From Lentisphaeria bacterium (GTDB lineage Bacteria > Verrucomicrobiota > Lentisphaeria > Victivallales > UBA1829): a stretch of 64,000 nucleotides of DNA. The notes below the pieces were generated by a model. The model had not been told where the DNA came from. It saw only the letters and a list, made by a program, of their open reading frames with translations, and ran no database searches. The stretch lies in assembly GCA_003526375.1 (NCBI GenBank), contig DPDG01000064.1:1-64000 (forward strand). The letters are read 5' to 3'. Numbering within the stretch: the stretch's first letter is position 1; every line of letters begins with the position of its first letter. This document shows positions 1 through 7,202 of this stretch, piece by piece. The translations under genes and the position numbers were made by a program.

Positions 1-203
1 ATCAAAAGCTCTATCAATGTAAAAATATTTGTTCCTTTCTGTCTGCCAATGCTTTGTCTTTGCAAAAATTCTTCTCCGATCCGAATTCTTCTGTTTTGCC
101 AAATGTACATTTCCCTGCCTCCACTTGTTTTTTATATTGTGACAGTCTTTCATAGGACATTAATTTTTTCACTGCTCTGCTCTTTTATCTTGAAGTTTCC
201 TCC
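1..203. other. AT-rich stretch with no gene recognised
   Basis: No credible gene, RNA or terminator is visible. The one short plus-strand reading frame here (from 49) runs into the antisense of the next gene and matches no family I know. The stretch lies downstream of the minus-strand regulator that ends at 204, so part of it may be that gene's 3' untranslated region. Confidence 0.5.
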
Positions 204-1241
204 CTATAACAAAAATTTGCAGCCGTTTATGACTAAAGAAGTTTCAAAAACCAGATGAATGGGAAGACTTGTCCTGTCCCTGTTTTTCCGGATAAGATAC
301 TCTGCCGCAAGACGACCCATTTTTTCCAGCGGCATTTTGATGAAGGACAGCGGAATCCCCATCCGGTCGCTGAGAAACTCCATGTCATCAAAACAGAAAA
401 TCGAGATATCTTCCGGAACTCGCAGACCCGCTGCCACAACCGCCTGCATCGCCTGAAAAAATTCATCCCCCTGGGAAACGAACAGGACATCTGTTCCGCC
501 TGATTTCAACTGCCGCAGAAACCGTTCCCCATCTTCCGGTGAATCATCATCAAACACGAGTAATTCCGGTACAGCCAGGCCATTTTCACGATAAGCCTGC
601 CGCCACCCCTCAATACGCGAAACGAACTGGGGTTCCTTGCAGGAAAACGGCGCATAAAGCAGGACATTGCGCGCTCCGTTTTTCAAAAGACAGCTTACTG
701 CACGGAACATCTCTTTCCGGTAATCCACCGAGATATAAGACAGTTCGGGATTCACGGGAAAACGGTTGATCAGCACAACGGGAGTTCCCTGTCCGGCGAG
801 CTTTGCAAATTCATTGAATTTTTCCTGATCGTTTCTGATATGGGATAAAATAAAACCATCCACCCCCTCTGCGGCGGCAGCAAGATCACTTTCCAGCGAT
901 ATGATCTGAAGTTTATGCTTTCCCGATTCCGCAACCGAGGAGATTCCTTTTATGATCTTCTGATAATAGTGATACGAAGAAGACTGCAATTCCAGGTCAA
1001 GGCCAAAAATCAGAGGCTTTTCCTGCTTCTTTTCCGCCACGACGGAACCAATTCCCTGTTTTCTGACAATCAGCGACTGTTCGGAAAGCATCTTTATGGC
1101 TTTGCGGACAGTCGGCCGGCTGGTCGAATATTGCTGGGCAAGAGTATTCTCCGACGGCAGCGGCATTCCCGGAAGCAGTGTCCCGTCTGAAATCGCACCG
1201 TGGAGATCACTGAATATTTGCATGAATGTCGTCTGTCGCAT
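204..1241 (-). CDS. GntR-type transcriptional regulator with LacI-like sugar-sensing domain
   Basis: 345 aa. Residues about 3-75 form a GntR winged helix-turn-helix (PLPSENTLAQQY, then SRPTVRKAIKML). Residues about 78-345 resemble the periplasmic-binding-protein-like effector domain of LacI/GalR proteins, with segments such as DGFILSH, VVLINRF and VPEDISIFCFDDM. This is the architecture of AraR-like regulators, which bind a sugar in the cytoplasm and release operator DNA. A consensus promoter lies just upstream, and two tandem 13-bp repeats sit where a repressor would block it, so autorepression is likely. The target genes cannot be named; no gene lies downstream inside the window. The family call is firm, the ligand unknown. 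Confidence 0.85.
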   Translation of the reverse strand: MRQTTFMQIFSDLHGAISDGTLLPGMPLPSENTLAQQYSTSRPTVRKAIKMLSEQSLIVRKQGIGSVVAEKKQEKPLIFGLDLELQSSSYHYYQKIIKGISSVAESGKHKLQIISLESDLAAAAEGVDGFILSHIRNDQEKFNEFAKLAGQGTPVVLINRFPVNPELSYISVDYRKEMFRAVSCLLKNGARNVLLYAPFSCKEPQFVSRIEGWRQAYRENGLAVPELLVFDDDSPEDGERFLRQLKSGGTDVLFVSQGDEFFQAMQAVVAAGLRVPEDISIFCFDDMEFLSDRMGIPLSFIKMPLEKMGRLAAEYLIRKNRDRTSLPIHLVFETSLVINGCKFLL

Positions 1242-1249
1242 CTCTTTTT

Positions 1250-1275
1250 CTTTCCATGTTAACTTTCTATGTTAA
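1250..1275 (-). repeat. Tandem 13-bp direct repeats, probable operator
   Basis: On the plus strand CTTTCCATGTTAA (1250-1262) is followed directly by CTTTCTATGTTAA (1263-1275), differing at one base. The pair lies between the -10 box (1277-1282) and the start codon at 1241, over the expected transcription start. Thirteen-bp phasing and this position suggest a repressor site, most simply for the regulator itself. Binding is inferred. Confidence 0.6.
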
Positions 1276-1276
1276 T

Positions 1277-1304
1277 ATTATAAACAGATTTCTCTTTTTG
1301 TCAA
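1277..1304 (-). promoter_or_regulatory. Promoter of the 204-1241 regulator
   Basis: On the minus strand TTGACA (1304-1299) and TATAAT (1282-1277) are separated by 16 bp. Both hexamers are perfect sigma-70 consensus. The rest of the interval, 1305-1549, shows no other feature I can support. Confidence 0.8.
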
Positions 1305-1549
1305 GATATGATCTCAATAAAAATTCAGAAAAAAATCAGAAAAGGATAAGACGATGTTCATTTTTCATGTCTGAAAATAAATTTGCACATATTAATGGGC
1401 AGCGTATACTGTTCTTGTATAGTGAGACACTTCACGCACATAAATCATATGCCCGATTATAAAAAAGAGTCCGCATTGAGTACATGCGCAGGCGGCAATT
1501 ACGATAAATCTGAAACAGAACGTGAAAGCCTCCTGCCTTGCTTCCGGTT

Positions 1550-2410
1550 TCATCCCAGATTTGATCCCAGCAATGAAAAATAATGCTGCGGGACATAGAA
1601 TGGGGCATTGCCTTTTTTCATGCGGACAAGCTCCATGAGCAAAGTCATGGAACGCGATTCCAGAAATGAGATGAGTTCCGCATGACAGGCGGGAATGTCG
1701 ACGATGATTCCGTGATTTTCGTCCGCCATGACGGATTTCAGGAACAGAGTCTTTGCCGCAACTGTACCGTCCGCGATCAACGGGCAGATTTCACGGCAGA
1801 TGCCGCTCCGGCTCCCAAGGCAGAAACCCGTGATTTTCGATTCATTGACAACTTTGAATGCAAGTTCGGGAGCCGCGTCAAAATACTTTCTCAAAATGCG
1901 CGAGCGGTCCATCCGGCTGACTTGAAAATCAAGAGCTGAAATTTCCTGCAAATCCGTTTTCTCAAGAGGGATCGCAAGTTCCGCCTTATCTTCCGGGCAT
2001 AATTGAAAATCAAAGGTCCGGAGCTTCCGGATGCGCGGGAATTCCATTTCAGAGAATCCGAGCTTCCGATACAGTTCTATCCCGTACGGCGAGGAATCCA
2101 GCAGAAAAGAGGTTCCACGGGGATAAGATGCCATGACCCGCTGCATCAGGTTCATGGCGATTCCACGTCTGCGGCAGGACTTTTCGACGATTACCTTGCT
2201 GATGACGGCATGTTTTCCATCATAACAGCAGGAAACCGCAGAGCCCGCCAACTTTCCGTCTGCAATGGCGACGAAACAATGTTCCGGGAACGGTTCCAGA
2301 GTCAGGAGCCAGTTTTCCGGAATCATTTTCCATTCGATGGCAGCTCCCAGCGCGATCAAATCATCAATGTCGGAAAGCTCCATCCTCCGTATTGTAAAAT
2401 CCGTATTCAT
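1550..2410 (-). CDS. GNAT family N-acetyltransferase
   Basis: 286 aa from the start chosen here. The N-terminal half (about 1-135) is a GNAT fold: IRRMELSDIDDL at the start, an acetyl-CoA loop (CRRRGIAMNLMQRV), then LYRKLGF. The C-terminal half resembles the second domain of YitH-like two-domain GNAT proteins. The substrate is unknown. A longer frame starts at 2458, but its first 16 residues are unlike the family and overlap a hairpin, so the ATG at 2410 (MNTDFTIRR) is preferred. No good ribosome binding site precedes it; expression may depend on read-through from the DUF4838 gene, whose stop codon lies about 45 bases upstream. It may just be the tail gene of cassette A. Confidence 0.75.
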   Translation of the reverse strand: MNTDFTIRRMELSDIDDLIALGAAIEWKMIPENWLLTLEPFPEHCFVAIADGKLAGSAVSCCYDGKHAVISKVIVEKSCRRRGIAMNLMQRVMASYPRGTSFLLDSSPYGIELYRKLGFSEMEFPRIRKLRTFDFQLCPEDKAELAIPLEKTDLQEISALDFQVSRMDRSRILRKYFDAAPELAFKVVNESKITGFCLGSRSGICREICPLIADGTVAAKTLFLKSVMADENHGIIVDIPACHAELISFLESRSMTLLMELVRMKKGNAPFYVPQHYFSLLGSNLG

Positions 2411-2441
2411 GGGGATAAGATACAGCATGGATACGGATTTT
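2396..2441. repeat. Inverted repeat over the acetyltransferase start codon
   Basis: Left arm AAAATCCGTATTCATG (2396-2411) pairs with right arm CATGGATACGGATTTT (2426-2441): 16 positions with one G-T pair and a 14-nt loop. The left arm contains the start codon (complement of 2408-2410). In a transcript from the upstream gene it would fold the start region, so it may lower translation of the acetyltransferase or shape the mRNA 3' end. Confidence 0.6.
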
Positions 2442-2454
2442 GCAATTAACAATA

Positions 2455-4791
2455 TCATTTTTCAACCAATACAACCCGATCCATCCAGACATTATTTTTC
2501 TTCGCTTTGCTTTTTTTATTGTAATCCGGTCCCTCAAATTTAAGAGAAACATACAATTCCCATTTTTTATCCGGAAAACCAGGAGTATGGAAACTTTCCA
2601 ATGCAACATGTGCGCTCCATGAACCAGTGAGCCATAAGCGGCAGTTCTGTGAAATCGTGACCGTTCCAAGATGATAGAGATGAAACCGGTCAATTTTCAG
2701 CTCCTCTTTTTTCAAGGATTTCCGGATTACCATTTTCTTATTATAAAAATCATATAGTCCAAACGTAAACGGAAGTTCCAGCGGCTTGTTCGGTTCACGC
2801 ATTGCAACACCGTAGGCTGCATCCGCCATTTCCGTTACTTCAGCATATGGAGTATTAACCGGAATTGTCTGCCGGACCTTTGAGTTTGGAATCTGGTCCA
2901 GTGGAGCCGGAAGAGGCTTTGGTGTGAAAGACGCCATCATATAAGATTTATCTGTTTTGTCGACAATTCCCTTCCGCCAGATTTTCCGGGCGTTCTCATT
3001 GTCAGGATATCTGCGTTTTAAGGAAGTGTCAAGAGTTCTCAATATCCGTTCTTTAAGGACAGCGGGTGAACCAGGCGGGGTCAAATCTGCAAAATCATGC
3101 CAGCGAGAGAGCATCAGTAAATCAAGAGGCATTCTTGCTTCTCTTACATGATTCAATGTCGTGAGATCACTACCGCATTCCAGCTCCATTCGATCAAAAA
3201 GTTTTTCCCATTTCAGAAGCTGTTCCGGCGTATAATGGAGAGTCAAATCAAAGTCCCATCTGATGAAATCCCTGCATTCTGTACGCAATTCCTGAAGTTC
3301 ATACAGATAATCCAGCATCAGGTGCGATGCTTTTCCATACCATGTATCGGAAAATTCCCTGACAAGCACCCGCCAGTCCACATCAGGTTTCTGGTAAAGT
3401 TTCAAAAGTAACCACGTCATCATATCGGAAAAACCCATCCCCTGGAAAACCTCAATGTCATGTTCATAATATACCCCGTTACATCCTGCTTCCGCAAGCA
3501 GTTTCGTATCCTGTGCGGTCCGTTCAAAATCAGCCGACGGACTGCCTCCGAAACAGGGATAATACCAGACCCATACGTTCGAAGCAAGCTGATTCCATTT
3601 CTGTATATTGCGATAAGTGCCGGCATTATTTTTATGCTCATAGTCCTTGGAACAATCATCGTCAATCGGAGCAACGCCGATGATCAGATTATCGGGCAGT
3701 TTTCCATTTATGTCGGGCGGAATTTCCGACTGTGTTTTGCGGTAGGCTGCTGTCAGGATCATGACCTCCGGATATTTCTTTTCCAGCATATTACAAAGTT
3801 CAATCAGATAATCCAGCATCGGTCCGGCAGTACAGTTGTACTGCTTTTCCAGTTTCCGGCATTCCGGACAGCAACAGAAAATTCCTGGCCAATCCATTGC
3901 ACTGATCGTATAAATATTTTTTCCGGTTCTCTCAATCCGCTCTGAAATCCGTTTTGTAAACTCTGCGCGCAGTGCCGGATTACTAAAGCAAAGTTGCAGA
4001 TGATCCACCCGTTTTCCGTCTTGATCCATGCTGAAAAATTCAGGATTGCTCTTAAAATACTCTTTATCCTCATTCCATTTCCATTGATAGGGATTTCTTC
4101 CCCTATGAGGTGGAATATAATAAAAAAGCGTGTGGCACATGGGGGTATCCACCGTTTTCCGGACTTGCAGTCCCGCATTGCCGTAATCTCCCCAAATCAT
4201 ATTCATACGGTTACGGAAAAAAAACATCTTTGCCGCGGGATGCTTGTGATATTCCGCGCAAAGCAGCATACGGTAGGCAAAATGCGGTTTCTCTCCATAA
4301 TTTAAAGACGAAATGGAAAATCTCTCATATTTCGGTATTTTTTCATCTCCTGTGATGGAATACCAACGGCATCCAAGCTGATTCTCAAGAAATGCATAAA
4401 CCGCATAAATGGTGCCGAAGCGACCGCCGCCGAAAAGAAAAAGATCATTGTTTCCTGTCACGATCATAGATTCATCTTTACTCAATGAATCTATCTTTTC
4501 CGGGCCAAGCAGTTCCCGCACCACAGGAAGGTTCCCGATGAAAATCCGTTTCGGATATTTTTTCCAATCGGTACTTTCAGCAGGTATCACTTCCGGTCTT
4601 GCTCCGGTCGATTCCTCAAAGAAAGCGGAAAATTCTTTTACAGCAAGACGATTCAGCTTCGTACCGGCTGATGCGGCGACAATCACATAGTCGGTTTTCC
4701 CCTGGTCAGCGAGAATGAGTTCCGTCCCGGAAACCGTAAAGGCGGCAAACAGCAGAACCAATATTTCAACAGTAAAATTTTTGATGCTCAT
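2455..4791 (-). CDS. Secreted DUF4838-domain protein
   Basis: 778 aa. The first about 23 residues are a signal peptide (hydrophobic run ILVLLFAAFTVSG). Residues about 30-150 form an alpha/beta domain like the N-terminal domain of GH67 alpha-glucuronidases (GNLPVVRELL, GGRFGTIYAVYAFLE). The DUF4838 core follows, with the usual FFSMDQDGKR, LCFSNPALR and a cysteine-rich CCCPECRKLEK segment. The C-terminal about 120 residues look like a beta-sandwich. Members of this family sit in polysaccharide-use loci, but I know of no established reaction. The start codon lies one base after the pseudopilin stop, so the two are very probably translated together. It is the exported product of cassette A. Confidence 0.85.
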   Translation of the reverse strand: MSIKNFTVEILVLLFAAFTVSGTELILADQGKTDYVIVAASAGTKLNRLAVKEFSAFFEESTGARPEVIPAESTDWKKYPKRIFIGNLPVVRELLGPEKIDSLSKDESMIVTGNNDLFLFGGGRFGTIYAVYAFLENQLGCRWYSITGDEKIPKYERFSISSLNYGEKPHFAYRMLLCAEYHKHPAAKMFFFRNRMNMIWGDYGNAGLQVRKTVDTPMCHTLFYYIPPHRGRNPYQWKWNEDKEYFKSNPEFFSMDQDGKRVDHLQLCFSNPALRAEFTKRISERIERTGKNIYTISAMDWPGIFCCCPECRKLEKQYNCTAGPMLDYLIELCNMLEKKYPEVMILTAAYRKTQSEIPPDINGKLPDNLIIGVAPIDDDCSKDYEHKNNAGTYRNIQKWNQLASNVWVWYYPCFGGSPSADFERTAQDTKLLAEAGCNGVYYEHDIEVFQGMGFSDMMTWLLLKLYQKPDVDWRVLVREFSDTWYGKASHLMLDYLYELQELRTECRDFIRWDFDLTLHYTPEQLLKWEKLFDRMELECGSDLTTLNHVREARMPLDLLMLSRWHDFADLTPPGSPAVLKERILRTLDTSLKRRYPDNENARKIWRKGIVDKTDKSYMMASFTPKPLPAPLDQIPNSKVRQTIPVNTPYAEVTEMADAAYGVAMREPNKPLELPFTFGLYDFYNKKMVIRKSLKKEELKIDRFHLYHLGTVTISQNCRLWLTGSWSAHVALESFHTPGFPDKKWELYVSLKFEGPDYNKKSKAKKNNVWMDRVVLVEK

Positions 4792-4792
4792 A

Positions 4793-5494
4793 TCAGTCTT
4801 TCAGCTCCGGTTTTCCGAGAAGCCCTTTTTCATTTCCGACCAGTTCCTGATTCCTGACAGACCGGCAGCTTCCATCCAAATATCCTGCCGAAGTTTTTTT
4901 ATTATGTACGAAATTAACCTGATAATTCGGGGGCATGTCCCACAGTTGCCACCGCCAATGCAGTGAAGTATTCGCGGCTTTTATCCGGGAAACCTTGAGC
5001 TCAACAAGTCTGCCTACCGCGGATGGAGTTCGGAAGAAAGAAAGCTTTTTTGCCTTCCAGCGCGTCGTTCCGGAGTAGGTGAACGCCTGAAGAACATCAC
5101 CGAGAATCCAGGAATAACCGTAGGAAGATGTTACAACCGGAGCCCAGGAATGAGTTACAGAATTCTCATCCGAAGGACATTGGAAGAACTTATTGACCTG
5201 CAAATAGTTTTCCACAACATTTTTCGGCATATACAGATCACGAATTTTGAAATACCATGCATCTGTTGCTCCAATCCGGTCCGCGGCACATGGCAGAATC
5301 ATATCATTGTAATCATTACTGTAGAGAATGGAATATATGTTGATCTGTTTGATTTTATTGATGCAGCTGATTCCACGTGCCATCTCTCTCGCTTTCCCCA
5401 ATGCAGGAAGAAGCATCGCCGACAGAATCGCGATGATCGCAATTACAATAAGTAATTCTATCAATGTGAATTTTTCCCTATTCCTTCTTTTCAT
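4793..5494 (-). CDS. Type II secretion pseudopilin, DUF1559-like (cassette A)
   Basis: 233 aa. The N-terminus is a prepilin leader of nine residues ending in Lys, then FTLIELLIVIAIIAIL, the membrane helix of type IV pilin-like proteins. The residue before Phe is Lys where prepilin peptidase sites normally have Gly. Near the C-terminus the sequence from VH to LDGS gives an exact H-X9-DG motif, the signature of DUF1559-type processing-associated proteins. The ATG at 5494 is chosen over the TTG at 5524 because AAGGAG stands seven bases upstream of it. It begins 26 bases after the regulator's stop and ends one base before the DUF4838 start. A role in exporting the neighbouring enzyme is inferred from position. 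Confidence 0.85.
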   Translation of the reverse strand: MKRRNREKFTLIELLIVIAIIAILSAMLLPALGKAREMARGISCINKIKQINIYSILYSNDYNDMILPCAADRIGATDAWYFKIRDLYMPKNVVENYLQVNKFFQCPSDENSVTHSWAPVVTSSYGYSWILGDVLQAFTYSGTTRWKAKKLSFFRTPSAVGRLVELKVSRIKAANTSLHWRWQLWDMPPNYQVNFVHNKKTSAGYLDGSCRSVRNQELVGNEKGLLGKPELKD

Positions 5495-5520
5495 CTCCGA
5501 TCTCCTTGTTGTTTTTATGT

Positions 5521-6936
5521 TCAACTGTATATTTCCGCCTGATTTTCATGTTTGGACTTGACCGCTTTATCAAGTTTCATTTTCAAATAGAGTTTGGAAA
5601 GGTTCAATGAATTCTGCAACGCCTCATGGATGCCCTTTCCGAACAGAATACAGTCCCAAAGCTCAATGTTGATGATGTTCATGCCGATATACTGCTCCTC
5701 CTGCGAATGAAAGAAAAACGAAGCGTCCTGAACCGTATCGAAAAGTTCGCGTCCATGCGTGAAAGGAAGCGAAGCGAAGTCCTGCTTTCTCAGCGGCAGC
5801 AGCCCTCTTTCCGCAAAACGGCGCTGTACCGGAGAGCTTTGCAGATGCTTCAGGAAACGCATGGCTTCCACAGGATACTCGGTATGTGTGGAAAGGAGGA
5901 GACTCGAAGCATGAGTCTCAAGCCGGTTCTCAACATCCAGCATAGGGTAACATTCGAAGTCGATACGCTGCTTTGCCCGCCCGTAATAGAAACTGTCTCC
6001 GAAAAAGAACGGGGTTTTGCCGTCAATAAAATTAGCGAGATTTTTTTCCGCCTGCTTCGGATGGCTGATTGCAAACTTCTTCCAGAACGCCGTAACCTTG
6101 CGGAAAGAGTCTTCATGTTTTTCAATGAACTGCTCCATCCGGAAAAAATGACTGCGGCGGATGTCCGCAAAGATTTTATAGAAGTAGTGGTCGAGCCTCA
6201 TCAACGGCTGCTGAATCGTTCCCGGTATGACAAAATCCATATGCTTTCCTGTTTCCGTGATTACGGCATCCAGATAGTCCAGCTGCTCATCAAATGTCCG
6301 CCAGGAAGGTGCCGGAAACCCCAGCTTATCCAGAAGTCCGGGATTGTAAAGCAGAAGGTCTGCCGAATTCATGAACTGAATCACTTTCGGAGAAAGCAGC
6401 GCAATCGAATCGTCCTGAAAGCCGGAAAAGTCAAAAGCATCCATATCTTCATACTGGTATTTGTGAAACGGGGAGGAACACTCCCAGATATCCGGCGGAC
6501 TCATAACATCGGGCGCATTGCCGAAATCAATCGAAACGGATGCGAACGGAACCCGCTCCCGAAACGTTTCCGCGACAAAATTCCAGCACCCGGCAAGAAA
6601 CGGATTGAAAGCGGTCAGGAAATGAACGGTATTTTCCGAAATTTCCGGAACGAATCCCGCGGTATCCGGCGCGCCCCTCTGTTCCGGATCTGAGAACACT
6701 GCGGCAGGCTGTTCCGAAATAAATACGCCGACCTTGGGAACGGAATGGACCACCTGATCTTTTTTGAGACGCGAAAGAGCCTTGCGCACATTATAAATAC
6801 TGCCATTGCAAATGCGTGCAAGTTCCGCTTCCCCCTGAAGTTTGTCGCCGGGCTTCAGAATCCCCGAACGGATGGCTTCGCAAATATCATTCGCGATCCG
6901 TTCTCCGGCTTCCTGCTTCACCAAAGTGTATTCCAT
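5521..6936 (-). CDS. GntR-type regulator fused to a solute-binding-protein-like domain
   Basis: 471 aa. Residues about 5-75 are a GntR winged helix (DICEAIRSGILKPGDKLQGE, SIYNVRKALSRLKKD). Residues about 105-460 resemble a family-1 extracellular solute-binding protein such as MalE: the segment LLYNPGLLDKLGFPAPSWRT matches the YN-xx-L-xx-LG-xx-P-xTW signature, and a late block (EYPVEAMRFLKHLQSS) matches the hinge-helix region. There is no signal peptide, so the module must bind its ligand in the cytoplasm as an effector domain. It heads cassette A and has its own strong promoter. The usual C-terminal domain of GntR proteins is UTRA, FCD or LacI-like; this one is uncommon. Ligand unknown, probably an oligosaccharide. 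Confidence 0.75.
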   Translation of the reverse strand: MEYTLVKQEAGERIANDICEAIRSGILKPGDKLQGEAELARICNGSIYNVRKALSRLKKDQVVHSVPKVGVFISEQPAAVFSDPEQRGAPDTAGFVPEISENTVHFLTAFNPFLAGCWNFVAETFRERVPFASVSIDFGNAPDVMSPPDIWECSSPFHKYQYEDMDAFDFSGFQDDSIALLSPKVIQFMNSADLLLYNPGLLDKLGFPAPSWRTFDEQLDYLDAVITETGKHMDFVIPGTIQQPLMRLDHYFYKIFADIRRSHFFRMEQFIEKHEDSFRKVTAFWKKFAISHPKQAEKNLANFIDGKTPFFFGDSFYYGRAKQRIDFECYPMLDVENRLETHASSLLLSTHTEYPVEAMRFLKHLQSSPVQRRFAERGLLPLRKQDFASLPFTHGRELFDTVQDASFFFHSQEEQYIGMNIINIELWDCILFGKGIHEALQNSLNLSKLYLKMKLDKAVKSKHENQAEIYS

Positions 6937-6986
6937 ATCCGCTCTCTCTGCATCTTCTTACGTTGATTCTGCAATTTTCTATTAAC

Positions 6987-7014
6987 ATTATACAATATTT
7001 TTCGTAATCGTCAA
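6987..7014 (-). promoter_or_regulatory. Promoter of cassette A
   Basis: Minus strand TTGACG (7014-7009), 16-bp spacer, TATAAT (6992-6987). The start codon of the regulator lies 50 bases downstream of the -10 box. The layout matches the other regulator promoters in the window. Confidence 0.75.
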
Positions 7015-7024
7015 GGGGGGGGGG
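7015..7024 (+). repeat. G10 homopolymer abutting the cassette A promoter
   Basis: Ten consecutive G on the plus strand touch the -35 box of the cassette A promoter. Tracts of this length slip during replication in many bacteria, so the count may vary between cells and alter promoter strength. No gene is interrupted. Confidence 0.7.
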
Positions 7025-7111
7025 AAAAGAAAAAAATACAGAAATTTTTTATGAAAAAAGCACTGCATCGGCGGAATGGGAAAAGTGTTTGTTAAAATTT
7101 CGTAAAATGAA

Positions 7112-7140
7112 TTGAATTTTATGCTGCCGGATTCTATATT
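7112..7140 (+). promoter_or_regulatory. Probable speA promoter
   Basis: TTGAAT (7112-7117), 17-bp spacer, TATATT (7135-7140), about 60 bases before the speA start. Reasonable sigma-70 match; the rest of the interval from 7025 shows only AT-rich sequence. Confidence 0.5.
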
Positions 7141-7202
7141 ATAAGCATTTGTTTTCACCGACAGTCAGGAAGACTTTTAAATGTGGGAGGAACCACCCGG
7201 GA

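Noticed and set aside
49..258. Small gene at the left edge
   Set aside because: Its end overlaps the antisense of the regulator, no ribosome binding site is seen and the sequence is low-complexity hydrophobic.
5626..6693. A 355-codon plus-strand frame within the cassette A regulator
   Set aside because: Antisense to a GntR protein whose domains are plain; no start signals and no family match.
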